64,000 nucleotides of DNA from Nitrospirota bacterium (GTDB lineage: Bacteria > Nitrospirota > Thermodesulfovibrionia > UBA6902), in the NCBI GenBank assembly GCA_016234115.1, contig JACRHD010000025.1, positions 79,049 through 143,048 on the forward strand. The letters run 5' to 3'. Numbering within the stretch: the stretch's first letter is position 1; each line of letters starts with the position of its first letter. The position numbers were made by a program, and so were the translations under genes. Positions 27,200-36,595 of this stretch are shown here, in pieces. Below the pieces are notes generated by a model. The model made no database searches and was not told the DNA's origin. It saw nothing but the letters and a program-made list of their open reading frames with translations.

Positions 27200-27412
27200 T
27201 CAAGGCACTGCTATATATTCGGCAAATGAAGTGGATTCGGGGATAGGGAGATTGTCTTCGATGAGTCCCTGGATATGCATTTTAACTGCCTCATGCATAT
27301 TGAGTTCTGTCTCCTCCCGTGTTGCGCCAGTCGCAATACATCCCGGCAGGTCCGGGGAATATGCTGAATAGTTGCCGTTGGCTTTTTCGATGACCACAAG
27401 AAAACGGTGCAT
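27200..27412 (-). CDS. hicB: HicB antitoxin, module 2
   Basis: A 70-residue HicB core: FLVVIEKANGNYSAYSPDLP, GCIATGATREETELNMHEAV and KMHIQGLIEDNLPIPE, the standard compact HicB with no DNA-binding tail. It follows its hicA by 2 bp, the canonical order. Together with module 1 this gives two unrelated HicAB pairs within 1.1 kb. Confidence 0.85.
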   Translation of the reverse strand: MHRFLVVIEKANGNYSAYSPDLPGCIATGATREETELNMHEAVKMHIQGLIEDNLPIPESTSFAEYIAVP

Positions 27413-27414
27413 AT

Positions 27415-27609
27415 CTACTTTGCCTCCTTTAATTTCGCCTGTTTTAAAATACTGTTTAGAGTTCCAGGCGCTAAATCATCATTCGGATGACCCGCAATTG
27501 TTACCCTACCTGACTTTATCAAGTGCTTGTATTGTCTGTGACTCCCTTTCGTAGCAACAATATACCAGCCATCCAATTCAAGTAGTTTTATAATATCACG
27601 CACCTTCAT
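27415..27609 (-). CDS. hicA: HicA toxin, module 2
   Basis: A 64-residue toxin if started at ATG 27609, which sits about 10 bases after GAGGGG; an ATG three codons earlier lies too close to that site. MKVRDIIKLLELDGWYIV and GSHRQYKHLIKSGRVTIAGH, with the catalytic His in the second strand, are typical HicA. It cleaves mRNA when free of HicB. First gene of the pair. Confidence 0.85.
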   Translation of the reverse strand: MKVRDIIKLLELDGWYIVATKGSHRQYKHLIKSGRVTIAGHPNDDLAPGTLNSILKQAKLKEAK

Positions 27610-27734
27610 ATAATTCATCCCCTCAGATTAAAAAGCCCTTCTATCATAAGCAACGCATGGCGGGGAATTCAAGCATAAAAACGTGGCCTGTCGAAAGCGC
27701 AACCTGGTGAGTAACCATTCAGTGAAACAAGCGA

Positions 27735-27764
27735 ACCCACCCCCTGCCCCCTCCCGAGAGGGGA
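27735..27764. repeat. Solo copy of the DUF559-cassette end repeat (degenerate)
   Basis: Reads as a variant of the right terminal repeat of the DUF559 cassette near 63520-63551: AACCCACCCCCTG.CCCC, then a CTCCCGAGAGGGGAA palindrome. No nuclease gene is attached here. Confidence 0.55.
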
Positions 27765-27774
27765 ATATAAACCC

Positions 27775-28119
27775 CTACCATTTCTCCCAATGAATATTCT
27801 CTTCCTTAAACTTGTCCTTCGGGGCTTCGTCTTTTTTCACGGGAACGCCGACGGGTATGACATTCAATGGGATAATATTTTCCGGAATGGAGAGGATATC
27901 CCTGACGGAATTCATCCTGTCCTTCTCCGGGAATACGGCTGTCCATAGCGCGCCGCAGCCGAGGGCGTGGGCGGCGAGCAGGATATTTTCAGACGCAAGA
28001 GAGCAATCCATGACCCAGTATTTCTTTGCGTATGTGTTGTCCTTATCGGGAATAACGGAAGGGCGGTTCGTGAAACGTTCCTGCGACGTGGAAATAAAGA
28101 AACAAAAAGGGCGATCCAC
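27775..28119 (-). pseudogene. Nitroreductase, C-terminal fragment
   Basis: 114 residues corresponding to the second half of a nitroreductase (NfsA/FRP-like FMN oxidoreductase): KYWVMDCSLASENILLAAHA, ALGCGALWTAVFPE and IPENIIPLNVIPVGVP are intact. The N-terminal half, with the FMN-binding Arg motif and dimer helices, is missing. The break falls exactly at a REP-like palindrome (28104-28130), and upstream of that lies atpC. A GTG could start the fragment, but without the N-terminal half it cannot bind FMN normally. Confidence 0.8.
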
Positions 28120-28130
28120 CGGATCGCCCC
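28104..28130 (-). terminator. REP-like palindrome acting as ATP operon terminator
   Basis: On the minus strand, a stem GGGCGATCC / GGATCGCCC with a 3-nt loop followed by T5, 22 bp after the atpC stop. This is a plausible intrinsic terminator, built from the same class of GGGGCG palindrome seen at 15596. It also forms the 5' boundary of the nitroreductase fragment. Confidence 0.75.
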
Positions 28131-28152
28131 TATATGATAAAAAATGAACGCC

Positions 28153-28554
28153 CTATTTTTTCTCAGCTACGTGTATTCTTGTGATGGCGCGTTCGAGGGC
28201 CGACGTTGCGCGGGCCTGGTCGAACTTCTCGGCCTGTTTGAGTCTTTCCTCCGCCCTTTTCATCGCGGCCTTCGCCCTCTCAACATCGATGGAATCAGAT
28301 CTCTCAGCGCTGTCGGCAAGTATCGTAACTCTGTCAGGGCCGACTTCAGAATAGCCTCCTCCGACAAAAAAGTATCCGGTCTGGCCGCCTTTTTTATAGG
28401 TCAGCATCCCGATCTTGAGGGTGGTAAGAAACGGCACATGGTCCGGCAGTACCCCGAACTCCCCCTCGCTGCCGGCTGCGACTATCTCGTCTACGTCATC
28501 AGTAAAGACGTGACCATAAGGTGTAACAATATCCAATTTCAGTTTTTCTGCCAT
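28153..28554 (-). CDS. atpC: ATP synthase F1 subunit epsilon
   Basis: The start is set at 28554 (MAEKLKLDIVTPYGHVFTDD); the 20 codons upstream are translated repeat sequence. At 133 residues it has the usual length. An N-terminal beta-sandwich (SEGEFGVLPDHVPFLTTLKI, YFVGGGYSEVGPDRVTILAD) is followed by a two-helix C-terminal domain with RAKAAMKRAEERLKQAE. It couples the gamma stalk to the c-ring and inhibits ATP hydrolysis. Last gene of the operon, followed by a palindromic terminator. Confidence 0.95.
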   Translation of the reverse strand: MAEKLKLDIVTPYGHVFTDDVDEIVAAGSEGEFGVLPDHVPFLTTLKIGMLTYKKGGQTGYFFVGGGYSEVGPDRVTILADSAERSDSIDVERAKAAMKRAEERLKQAEKFDQARATSALERAITRIHVAEKK

Positions 28555-28575
28555 ATATAATCCTCTTCCTATCAG

Positions 28576-28660
28576 CAAGTAAGAAGTAGGAAGTGGGAAG
28601 TAAGAAGTGAACAATCTTTTTCTTTACTTCTCACTTCTGACTTTTAACTTCTCACTTGTC
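28576..28660. repeat. Heptamer-word inverted repeat, atpD-atpC junction
   Basis: The left arm is built of the 7-nt words AAGTAAG, AAGTAGG, AAGTGGG, AAGTAAG, AAGTGAA. The right arm has TACTTCT, CACTTCT, GACTTTT, AACTTCT, CACTTGT. The arms are loosely complementary and separated by a ~10-nt T-rich loop. It fills the whole gap between two ATP synthase genes. Confidence 0.85.
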
Positions 28661-28665
28661 TTTTA

Positions 28666-30093
<1,428 letters not shown>

Positions 30094-30096
30094 TTA

Positions 30097-30184
30097 TAAG
30101 TAGCAAGTAGTTAGTAGTTAGTAGTTAAGGGGAACAGGAAAAGCCGACCTCCCTTAACTACTAACTACTCGCTACTGACTACTA
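30097..30184. repeat. Heptamer-word inverted repeat, atpG-atpD junction
   Basis: Left arm words AAGTAGC, AAGTAGT, TAGTAGT, TAGTAGT, TAAGGGG; right arm AACTACT, AACTACT, CGCTACT, GACTACT after CCCTT. The loop of about 20 nt is unique sequence. The right arm ends on the atpG stop codon. Confidence 0.9.
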
Positions 30185-31057
30185 TCCTTTCAGCGCCTCA
30201 ACGCCGCCTACGATGTCCATGAGCTCGCCTGTGATCGAGGCCTGCCTGGCCTTGTTGAACTGGAGCGTGAGTTTGCCTACCATTTCACTGCAGCTCTTTG
30301 TCGCGTTCTCCATAGCAGACATCCTTGCGGCCTCTTCAGCAGCGGAGCTCTCAAGCAGCGCCCTGTATATCTGGATATCGACATTCCTTGGAATAAGCCT
30401 GTCGAAGATCGCCTCCATGGAAGGTTCATAAATAAAGTCGGCGGTTTCGGGAGCGGCCCCTTCTTTCCCCTCTTCTATCGGGGCCAACGGGAGAAGCTGC
30501 GCCACTGTCACTGTCTGCGCCACCATGGATTTGAACGCGTTATATACGACTACCACTTCATCAATTGTCTCATTCATAAAATTTTCTTTGACGTCATCGG
30601 CAATCTCCTGGGCGTTTGTAAAGCTTACGTTCCCTGAAATGCCGATCCATGAGTTTCGCGCGGCGACCCCTCTTCTTTTGAAGTAATCCCTTGCCTTCTT
30701 GCCGACCGTGCTGATGCTAACATGGAACCCGTCTTTTGTGTAACCGTCTATAGTTTTTTGCGCGGCCTTAAGGATATTTGTATTAAAGGCGCCGCAAAGC
30801 CCCCTGTCGGAAGTGACCACTACGACTTCCACGGTCTTCCTGGGCCTGAATGCGAGCAATGGATGCGATTCCCTGTCAGCGCCTTTGGCGAGGCTCATGA
30901 GGACATCATGCATCTTGTCCGCATAAGGCCTCAGGTCCAGCATCCTGTTCTGCACCTTTCTCAGCTTTGCAGCGGACACCATCTTCATGGCCTTGGTGAT
31001 CTTCTGGGTATTCTGAACTGCCTTTATTCTTTTTTTAATGTCTCTTAAGGTAGCCAT
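30182..31057 (-). CDS. atpG: ATP synthase F1 subunit gamma
   Basis: A 291-residue central stalk subunit. N-terminal coiled-coil helix MATLRDIKKRIKAVQNTQKI with KAMKMVSAAKLRKVQ, Rossmann-like core (VVVVTSDRGLCGAFNTNILK) and C-terminal helix (EEAARMSAMENATKSCSEMV, LTLQFNKARQASIT). Full length. The stop codon is embedded in the adjoining heptamer hairpin. Confidence 0.95.
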   Translation of the reverse strand: MATLRDIKKRIKAVQNTQKITKAMKMVSAAKLRKVQNRMLDLRPYADKMHDVLMSLAKGADRESHPLLAFRPRKTVEVVVVTSDRGLCGAFNTNILKAAQKTIDGYTKDGFHVSISTVGKKARDYFKRRGVAARNSWIGISGNVSFTNAQEIADDVKENFMNETIDEVVVVYNAFKSMVAQTVTVAQLLPLAPIEEGKEGAAPETADFIYEPSMEAIFDRLIPRNVDIQIYRALLESSAAEEAARMSAMENATKSCSEMVGKLTLQFNKARQASITGELMDIVGGVEALKG

Positions 31058-31069
31058 AATTTTTAAGTA

Positions 31070-31163
31070 TCGGTAGTTAGTAGCTGGTAGTTAGTAGTTA
31101 GGGGGGAAAAGTAGACTTCCTGGTAGTTCCCTTAATTACTTAGCTACTAACTACTTGCTACTG
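31070..31163. repeat. Heptamer-word inverted repeat, atpA-atpG junction
   Basis: Left arm words TCGGTAG, TTAGTAG, CTGGTAG, TTAGTAG, TTAGGGG; right arm with ACT recurring every 7-8 nt (AATTACT, TAGCTACT, AACTACT, TGCTACT). Loop of about 25 nt. Related in wording to the atpG-atpD copy but not identical. Confidence 0.88.
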
Positions 31164-31167
31164 TTCT

Positions 31168-32685
31168 TTATGCTTGAAATCCTTTCTTGAATTCCTCAAT
31201 AGCCTGGACCAATTTGGCCTTCAGGCTGTCGTCGATCGCCTTTTTCTCCCCAAGCTCCGAACGGAGATCATCTTTTGTTCCGCGCATGAATTTCACGAAT
31301 TCCTCTTCGAACTTCTTAATGGCCTCGACCGGGACATCATCGAGGTAACCCTGTGTGCCGGCGAACAGGACGATGACCTGGTCCTGCATGGTCATCGGGA
31401 CATACTGTCCCTGCTTCAGGAGCTCAACCATTCTCTTGCCTCTCTCTATCTGTTTGAGGGTCGCTTTATCGAGGTCTGAACCGAACTGGGCGAATGCCGC
31501 CATTTCCCGGAACTGCGCGAGGTCAAGTCTCAGGGTCCCGGCAACCTGTTTCATCGCCTTTGTCTGTGCAGCGCCGCCGACGCGGCTGACAGAAAGACCG
31601 ACGTTGACTGCAGGTCTGACGCCGGCGTAAAAAAGCTCCGGCTCAAGGTATATCTGACCGTCGGTGATTGAAATAACATTTGTCGGAATATAACCGGAAA
31701 CGTCGCCGGCCTGTGTCTCGATGATCGGGAGCGCTGTAAGGGAGCCGCCGCCCAATTTGTCGGAGAGCTTTGCGGCCCTTTCAAGGAGCCTCGAATGTAA
31801 ATAGAAAACGTCTCCGGGGAAGGCCTCACGTCCCGGCGGACGCCTGAGCAGGAGCGAGAGCTGCCTGTATGCAGTCGCCTGTTTACTGAGGTCGTCATAT
31901 ATTATCAGCGCGTGTTTGCCCTTGTCCCTGAAATATTCTCCCATTGCGCAGCCTGTATAGGGAGCGATATACTGCAAAGGAGAGGGTTCACTCGCTGTCG
32001 CGGAAACAATGATTGTATGCGCCAGTGCGCCTTCTTCTTCGAGTTTCTTGGCAACGCGGACAACGTTGGAGCGCTTCTGCCCGACTGCGACATATATACA
32101 TAAAACGTCTCCGCCTTTCTGGTTGATAATGGCGTCGATGCCTATCGCTGTTTTACCTGTCTGACGGTCGCCGATGATAAGCTCTCTCTGCCCTCTTCCA
32201 ACCGGGATCATCGCGTCAACCGCCATAAGACCTGTCTGAAGGGGCTGGCGGACCGGCTGTCTGTCGATGATACCGGGGGCCACGACGTCGACTATCCTGC
32301 TCTCCGTCGAGTTGATCGGTCCTTTTCCATCAATAGGCTGTCCGATGGCGTTGACAACTCTTCCGAGCAGGGCTTCGCCGACGGGCACCGACATGATCTT
32401 GCCTGTGCGCTTTACTATGTCGCCTTCCTTGATAAGCGTGTCCTCGCCGAATAAAACGGCGCCGACGGAATCCGTCTCAAGGTTGAGCGCCATCCCGAAC
32501 ACATTATTGGGAAATTCGAGAAGCTCGGAAGCCATGCACTTGTCAAGGCCGTATATCTTTGCGATACCGTCGCCGACCTTGATGACCGTGCCTACTTCAC
32601 TGACATCGACGCGCTTCTCAAAATCGCTGATCTGTTTTTTAATCAGCTCGCTTATTTCTTCAGCTTTAAGCTCCGTAATTGCCAT
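31168..32685 (-). CDS. atpA: ATP synthase F1 subunit alpha
   Basis: The start is set at ATG 32685 ([19 protein letters not shown]), preceded by GGGGG; TTG 32688 is one codon earlier. 505 residues: N-terminal beta-barrel ([20 protein letters not shown]), P-loop GDRQTGKT at 172-179, the conserved Arg finger region ([15 protein letters not shown]) and a helical C-terminal domain. Non-catalytic nucleotide-binding subunit of F1. Confidence 0.97.
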   Translation of the reverse strand: MAITELKAEEISELIKKQISDFEKRVDVSEVGTVIKVGDGIAKIYGLDKCMASELLEFPNNVFGMALNLETDSVGAVLFGEDTLIKEGDIVKRTGKIMSVPVGEALLGRVVNAIGQPIDGKGPINSTESRIVDVVAPGIIDRQPVRQPLQTGLMAVDAMIPVGRGQRELIIGDRQTGKTAIGIDAIINQKGGDVLCIYVAVGQKRSNVVRVAKKLEEEGALAHTIIVSATASEPSPLQYIAPYTGCAMGEYFRDKGKHALIIYDDLSKQATAYRQLSLLLRRPPGREAFPGDVFYLHSRLLERAAKLSDKLGGGSLTALPIIETQAGDVSGYIPTNVISITDGQIYLEPELFYAGVRPAVNVGLSVSRVGGAAQTKAMKQVAGTLRLDLAQFREMAAFAQFGSDLDKATLKQIERGKRMVELLKQGQYVPMTMQDQVIVLFAGTQGYLDDVPVEAIKKFEEEFVKFMRGTKDDLRSELGEKKAIDDSLKAKLVQAIEEFKKGFQA

Positions 32686-32703
32686 CAAACACCCCCGTAT
32701 TTT

Positions 32704-32771
32704 AGAGTTAAGAGTAAAGAGTTATGACTTAAGAAAATTACCTGACTCTTAACTCTTTACTCATGACTCTA
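32704..32771. repeat. Heptamer-word inverted repeat, atpH-atpA junction
   Basis: Left arm words AGAGTTA, AGAGTAA, AGAGTTA, TGACTTA; right arm GACTCTT, AACTCTT, TACTCAT, GACTCTA. Short loop. Different words from the neighbouring junctions, with the same 7-nt period and inverted layout. Confidence 0.88.
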
Positions 32772-32774
32772 ATG

Positions 32775-33311
32775 TTATTTAATCAATTCCGCTCTCAGGA
32801 GGCGGATCTGTCCTTTAACGCTGTTATCGTAAATGGTGCTGCCGACTTTCACAACAAAACCGCCTAACAACGACGGGTCCACCTGGCTCTCGATATCGAT
32901 CTCTTTCTGTGTCATTGACTTGAGGGCGGCCTTAAGCCTCTCGGTGTAATTCCTGTCAAGAGGCACGGAAGATATCACTACCGCCGTGGCCTTCTTCTGC
33001 CTTTCGTTGTACGCGGTGAGCGACGCTGAAATGATCTCCCTGATCGCCGCAAGGTGGCCCTGCATGACGATGAGCTTCAGAAATTTCTCCGCCTGGGGAG
33101 AAAATTTCATGCCCGGCAGCAGCGCGCCCAGCGCCTTGCCTTTTTCATCGTCGGAGAATATCTGCCCCGCAAACAGCAGTTTGAGCTTTCTGTTCGCGTC
33201 AATGATTTTTGAGAAGGCCTTAAATTCCCCGATGACCGAAGGTATAGTGGAGAGTTCGACGCTGGTGACCAATGCCCTGCTGTATTTTTTTCCTATTTGA
33301 TGTTTATTCAT
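32775..33311 (-). CDS. atpH: ATP synthase F1 subunit delta
   Basis: A 178-residue OSCP-type subunit. N-terminal six-helix domain (HQIGKKYSRALVTSVELSTI, PSVIGEFKAFSKIIDANRKL) and a C-terminal domain ending with the family signature QVDPSLLGGFVVKVGSTIYD followed by S-V-K-G-Q-I-R-L-L. It links F1 to the peripheral stalk formed by the two b-type subunits encoded next door. Confidence 0.95.
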   Translation of the reverse strand: MNKHQIGKKYSRALVTSVELSTIPSVIGEFKAFSKIIDANRKLKLLFAGQIFSDDEKGKALGALLPGMKFSPQAEKFLKLIVMQGHLAAIREIISASLTAYNERQKKATAVVISSVPLDRNYTERLKAALKSMTQKEIDIESQVDPSLLGGFVVKVGSTIYDNSVKGQIRLLRAELIK

Positions 33312-33319
33312 AATCTTAA

Positions 33320-33385
33320 ACCACAGAGACCACAGAGTTAAGTAGAAAAAGTATTATTTTTTTCTCTGCGCCCTCTGTGGCAAAT
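33320..33385. repeat. 9-nt-word inverted repeat, atpF-atpH junction
   Basis: The left arm is ACCACAGAG twice in tandem followed by TTAAG; the right arm has CTCTGCGCC and CTCTGTGGC. A T/A-rich loop lies between. Same architecture as the heptamer hairpins but with a 9-nt period. A second copy of the same wording lies at 46822-46984. Confidence 0.75.
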
Positions 33386-33395
33386 CTGTTCCTTT

Positions 33396-34004
33396 TCAAT
33401 TTTTGGCCTCGAGTCTTTTTATATAACCGTCTATCAATGCTTCCTGTTCCTTCTGTCCCAGTTTTTCCTTTATCTGCTTTTCGGCGAGTTCAAGCGCCAT
33501 CATGGCCGCCTCGGTCTTGATCTGGTCTTTTGCCTTCTGCAGCTCGAAATCGATGTTCGCCTTCGCCTGCTCCAATATCTTCTCCTTCAACTGCTCGCCC
33601 TCTGCTATAATAGTCTCTTTTTCTTTTTCCCCGGCCTTTCTTGCCGACGCGAGAATTTCCTCTATTTCAGGGTCCGTGTTCCCGACCCGGGCCTTTACTT
33701 CGTTAAGGGCCTTCAGCGCCAGTTCTTTTGCCTCGGTCGCTTCCTTGAGGGATTTCTCGATGAGCGCCGTCCTGTTTTTGAAGAACTCCGCAAAGGGTTT
33801 GCGCGCTGCAAAGACAAGGACAGCTACGAGGACCAGGAAATTTACTACAGGCCAGAGCCAGTCCTTCCAGGTGAACCCGGCGTGTTCTGCGCCGTGCCCC
33901 CCGCCTTCCTCTGCTGCAAAGACCAGGGCGACAAACGCAAAATTCAGAATCGCCGCTGCAAGAATTTGAAATTTGAAATTTGAAATTTGAAATTTTCTTT
34001 TCAC
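33396..34004 (-). CDS. atpF: ATP synthase F0 subunit b with signal-like N-terminus
   Basis: A 202-residue peripheral stalk subunit. It begins at GTG 34004, overlapping the upstream stop as GTGA. The first 11-12 residues are encoded by a 7-nt repeat (AAATTTC words). Then comes a hydrophobic segment ending VALVFAAEEGG, which looks like a cleavable signal, as in several anaerobic lineages. The membrane helix is WLWPVVNFLVLVAVLVFAA and a long charged coiled coil follows. Paired with a shorter b-type subunit upstream, suggesting a heterodimeric stalk. Confidence 0.9.
   Translation of the reverse strand: MKRKFQISNFKFQILAAAILNFAFVALVFAAEEGGGHGAEHAGFTWKDWLWPVVNFLVLVAVLVFAARKPFAEFFKNRTALIEKSLKEATEAKELALKALNEVKARVGNTDPEIEEILASARKAGEKEKETIIAEGEQLKEKILEQAKANIDFELQKAKDQIKTEAAMMALELAEKQIKEKLGQKEQEALIDGYIKRLEAKN
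33965..33997. repeat. Heptamer tract encoding the AtpF N-terminus
   Basis: Four tandem GAAATTT words (minus strand AAATTTC). Three words equal 21 nt, so the encoded peptide repeats every seven residues (KFQISNF then KFQI). It lies directly after the GTG start codon. Confidence 0.9.
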
Positions 34005-34420
34005 GCCTTCACCAGCTTTTCCACGATCTGTCTTGAAAAATTCTCGACGTCCGATCTCAATGACATTCTTGCCTTCTCCATCGCGGACTCAAGCTCCGCC
34101 TTCGCCTTTTTGTTTAACTCCGCGGCTTCGTTGCGGGCAGAGTCAAGCGACTGTTTTTGCGCCTCCGCGCCTTCTTTGCTCAGACCCTCGAACACCGCCT
34201 TCGCCTTCGCCCGTCCCTCCACCAGTTTTGCTTCAATGCCGGTGATCAGATTGTCCTTTTCCTGACCCAGGGCCTTAGCGGTATTGAGGGCCCCGTTGAT
34301 TCCGGTGTCCCTCTCTTTAAAGAGGCGGAGGAGGGGCCTGAACAGGATTACATTCAGAAATATCAGCAGCAGCAGGAAATTGGCGAGCTGCGCAAAAAAC
34401 CACTTATTCAGTTCTAACAT
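34001..34420 (-). CDS. atpF': ATP synthase F0 subunit b' (second b-type subunit)
   Basis: A 139-residue b-type subunit, first gene of the operon. Membrane helix ANFLLLLIFLNVILFRPLLR at about 13-32, then a charged helix rich in Ala, Glu and Lys (ALGQEKDNLITGIEAKLVEG, ARMSLRSDVENFSRQIVEKL). It lacks the signal-like segment of the downstream b. A ribosome-binding site TAGGAG precedes the ATG and a good promoter lies at 34477-34505. Genes for subunits a and c are not in the window. Confidence 0.85.
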   Translation of the reverse strand: MLELNKWFFAQLANFLLLLIFLNVILFRPLLRLFKERDTGINGALNTAKALGQEKDNLITGIEAKLVEGRAKAKAVFEGLSKEGAEAQKQSLDSARNEAAELNKKAKAELESAMEKARMSLRSDVENFSRQIVEKLVKA

Positions 34421-34476
34421 TTTATCTCCTACTTATTAAATAAAGTGAAGAATCGTCGAAAGACAAAGTGCGGGTA

Positions 34477-34505
34477 AAATTACCACAGGAGGGATTTTTT
34501 GTCAA
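34477..34505 (-). promoter_or_regulatory. Sigma-70-type promoter of the ATP synthase operon
   Basis: On the minus strand, TTGACA (34505-34500), a 17-bp spacer and TAATTT (34482-34477). Predicted start near 34470, about 50 nt before the atpF' ATG. Confidence 0.6.
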
Positions 34506-34882
34506 TAACTGAATAAATATATTTGTGGAATTTATAAATCACGGGGAAATCGCAGCGGAAAATGACTGATTCCAAGGCTTTACTTTTTGGAGACTTTCTT
34601 TTAAACTTCAACTAAATTATATAACCTAAAAAACGTTAACCTTAATGAGCCGCACTGTTTGTCATTCCCAACCCGATGAATCGGGATAAGCGGGAATCCA
34701 CCCTTCGACAGGCTCAGGGCGACACGGCTTGTCATGGCGAGCTTGTCGAACCATGGATGCCCGATTGAAGACTTCGGGCATGACGGGCAAAGTTTACGCG
34801 GCTTTACAAATGACCTGCAACTTATTATGAAGAGCGGTTTAATACTTTCTGCGTAATCTGTGGATACCGGAAGTATTTTAAT
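34506..34882. other. Intergenic region between divergent atp and tol operons
   Basis: No gene seen. It holds the upstream side of the atp promoter, a dispersed intergenic repeat (34672-34797) and the tolQ leader. No clear tolQ promoter could be picked. Confidence 0.6.
34672..34797. repeat. Dispersed intergenic repeat of the CGACAGGCTCAGG type
   Basis: Contains inverted blocks around CCCTTCGACAGGCTCAGGG and TTGTCGAACCATGGATG, with GGGAATCC and GCCCGATT ends. Related copies lie at 52108-52275 and 53840-53932, and a partial one at 44070-44210. Confidence 0.75.
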
Positions 34883-35533
34883 ATGAGCGGCGACACGGTC
34901 TTGACATTAATTTTCAAGGCGGGACTGGTTGTAAAATTTGTCCTCCTGATACTGCTTGCCTTTTCCGTATTTTCGTGGGCGATCATATTCTTTAAATTCA
35001 GGCTGCTCTCAAAGGCCGAAAAGGAGTCCCATGAATTTTACGAGTCCTTTATAAAGGGAAAGAAGTGGGACGCCCTTTATCAGTCCACAAAGAGATTGAC
35101 GGTCAGTCCCCTGGCCAGCCTGTTCAGGGCGGCATACTCAATAGAGGACGCAAGTATGGATGAAATAAAGACTACGCTGAGAAAGGTCGCGACCATGGAG
35201 GCGGCCCGTCTCGAAAAATATCTCGTCTTTCTTGCGACGACCGGCTCTACCGCGCCCTTTATCGGGCTGTTCGGGACCGTCTGGGGGATAATGAATTCAT
35301 TCATGGGCATCGGCCGGATAGGCGCCGCCTCGCTTGCCGTGGTGGCTCCCGGCATCGCCGAGGCCCTTATAGCGACCGCAGCCGGGCTGGCCGCTGCAAT
35401 CCCTGCCGTAGTGGCGTATAATTATTTCCTGAACAGGACGCGCAGGAACACGGACATGATAGATGATTTTTCCAGGGAGCTGGTCGATTATCTCGCGAGG
35501 AAACATGGAGAGACGCAGGCGGGCCCTTTCTGA
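34883..35533 (+). CDS. tolQ: Tol-Pal system protein TolQ (MotA/TolQ/ExbB family)
   Basis: A 216-residue inner-membrane protein with three hydrophobic helices: about 10-35 (FVLLILLAFSVFSWAIIFF), then a pair at about 125-150 and 155-182. The second pair contains TGSTAPFIGLFGTVWGIMNS and GIAEALIATAAGLAAAIPAV, the conserved proton-channel helices. It forms the pentameric motor that uses proton flow to energise TolA. First gene of a six-gene tol-pal operon. Confidence 0.95.
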   Translation: MSGDTVLTLIFKAGLVVKFVLLILLAFSVFSWAIIFFKFRLLSKAEKESHEFYESFIKGKKWDALYQSTKRLTVSPLASLFRAAYSIEDASMDEIKTTLRKVATMEAARLEKYLVFLATTGSTAPFIGLFGTVWGIMNSFMGIGRIGAASLAVVAPGIAEALIATAAGLAAAIPAVVAYNYFLNRTRRNTDMIDDFSRELVDYLARKHGETQAGPF

Positions 35534-35894
35534 AATCAACGTAACGCCTTTTGTGGACGTGATGCTCGTCCTTCTCATCATATTCATGGTGACCGCGCCC
35601 TTATTGCAGCAGGGCATAGATGTCAATCTCCCCCAGGCAAAGGGCAAGGAGATGGCCCCGTCAGAGAGGGTCGTCATCACCATTAAAAGAGACGGCAAAC
35701 TGTACGTGGACAAGGCGGCTGTGACCATCGAGAAGCTCAGGTCCGATCTGGTGAAGACGCCGAACAGGGAGGTCTTCCTCAAGGCCGACAAGGACGTCCC
35801 TTACGGACTTGTCGTAGCGGTCATGGGTGAACTGCGTGAGATCGGCATAGAAAAATTAGGGATGGTGACGGAGCCGAAAGCTCGTATCAAATGA
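35505..35894 (+). CDS. tolR: Tol-Pal system protein TolR (ExbD family)
   Basis: The start is set at ATG 35505 (MERRRRALSEINVTPFVDVM), inside the end of tolQ and preceded by GAGG; an earlier in-frame ATG would overlap more and lacks homology. 129 residues. One membrane helix (VMLVLLIIFMVTAPLL) contains the essential Asp of VTPFVDVMLVLL. The periplasmic ExbD domain contains VVITIKRDGKLYVDKAAVTI and LKADKDVPYG. Proton-channel subunit with TolQ. Confidence 0.93.
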   Translation: MERRRRALSEINVTPFVDVMLVLLIIFMVTAPLLQQGIDVNLPQAKGKEMAPSERVVITIKRDGKLYVDKAAVTIEKLRSDLVKTPNREVFLKADKDVPYGLVVAVMGELREIGIEKLGMVTEPKARIK

Positions 35895-36595
35895 AGTATG
35901 CCCCGCATATCGGCAGAGAACCGAATTTTCAGACAGTCGTAATCGCTTCCGCTGTAATTCATCTTGTCCTGGTTACGCTCATAGTCGTCCCCCTGAAGAC
36001 AAGGGAGAATGAATACAAGAGCTATTTCGTCGACCTTGTCGGGCCTGTTGAAGCGCCCGCAAGGCATACTCCTTCCTCTGCTGCCGCGGCCAAAGTAAAA
36101 GAAGAAGGGGCGGTCGCATCAGAAGGGCCGGGAAGCATTGTGGGACCAAAAGCAGATATGTCCATTGAGACTGCTGAAAGGGTATCAAACGAAATAGAGA
36201 GGATACGTTCAATCGCAGCCTTGTCGAAACTGAAAACCATAAAAGAAGAAAAGAAGTCCCGGGATATAGAAGTAATAAAACAGAAGATACTGGGAAGGTC
36301 CCCTGGGGGCGCGGGCAAATCTGCCGGGGCGCAGCCATTGGCTCCTGATTCATATTATGCCATGATTTACCGGAAGATATGGAGTGAATGGGTCTATCCC
36401 GACTCCGGTTCCTCGGGGCTTGAGACGGTCATAAGCATAAAAATCGACAGGGACGGCAGGATCATTTCTCAGGAAATCGAAAAGGCCTCGGGCAACGCCC
36501 TCTTTGACCGCTCGGCTGTAAAGGCGGTAACAAAAGCCGGTCCGCTGCCGCCCCCTCCTTATGAAATGGAAATAGGGGTGAGGTTTTATTTATGA
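35891..36595 (+). CDS. tolA: TolA/TonB-like energy transducer
   Basis: A 234-residue protein starting in an ATGA overlap with tolR. One N-terminal membrane helix (VVIASAVIHLVLVTLIVV), a charged linker region and a C-terminal TonB-type domain (YYAMIYRKIWSEWVYPDSGS, ISIKIDRDGRIISQEIEKAS, then FDRSAVKAVTKAGPLPPPP). It spans the periplasm and transmits TolQR motion to TolB/Pal. It is much shorter than enterobacterial TolA, as is usual outside that group. Confidence 0.85.
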   Translation: MKYAPHIGREPNFQTVVIASAVIHLVLVTLIVVPLKTRENEYKSYFVDLVGPVEAPARHTPSSAAAAKVKEEGAVASEGPGSIVGPKADMSIETAERVSNEIERIRSIAALSKLKTIKEEKKSRDIEVIKQKILGRSPGGAGKSAGAQPLAPDSYYAMIYRKIWSEWVYPDSGSSGLETVISIKIDRDGRIISQEIEKASGNALFDRSAVKAVTKAGPLPPPPYEMEIGVRFYL

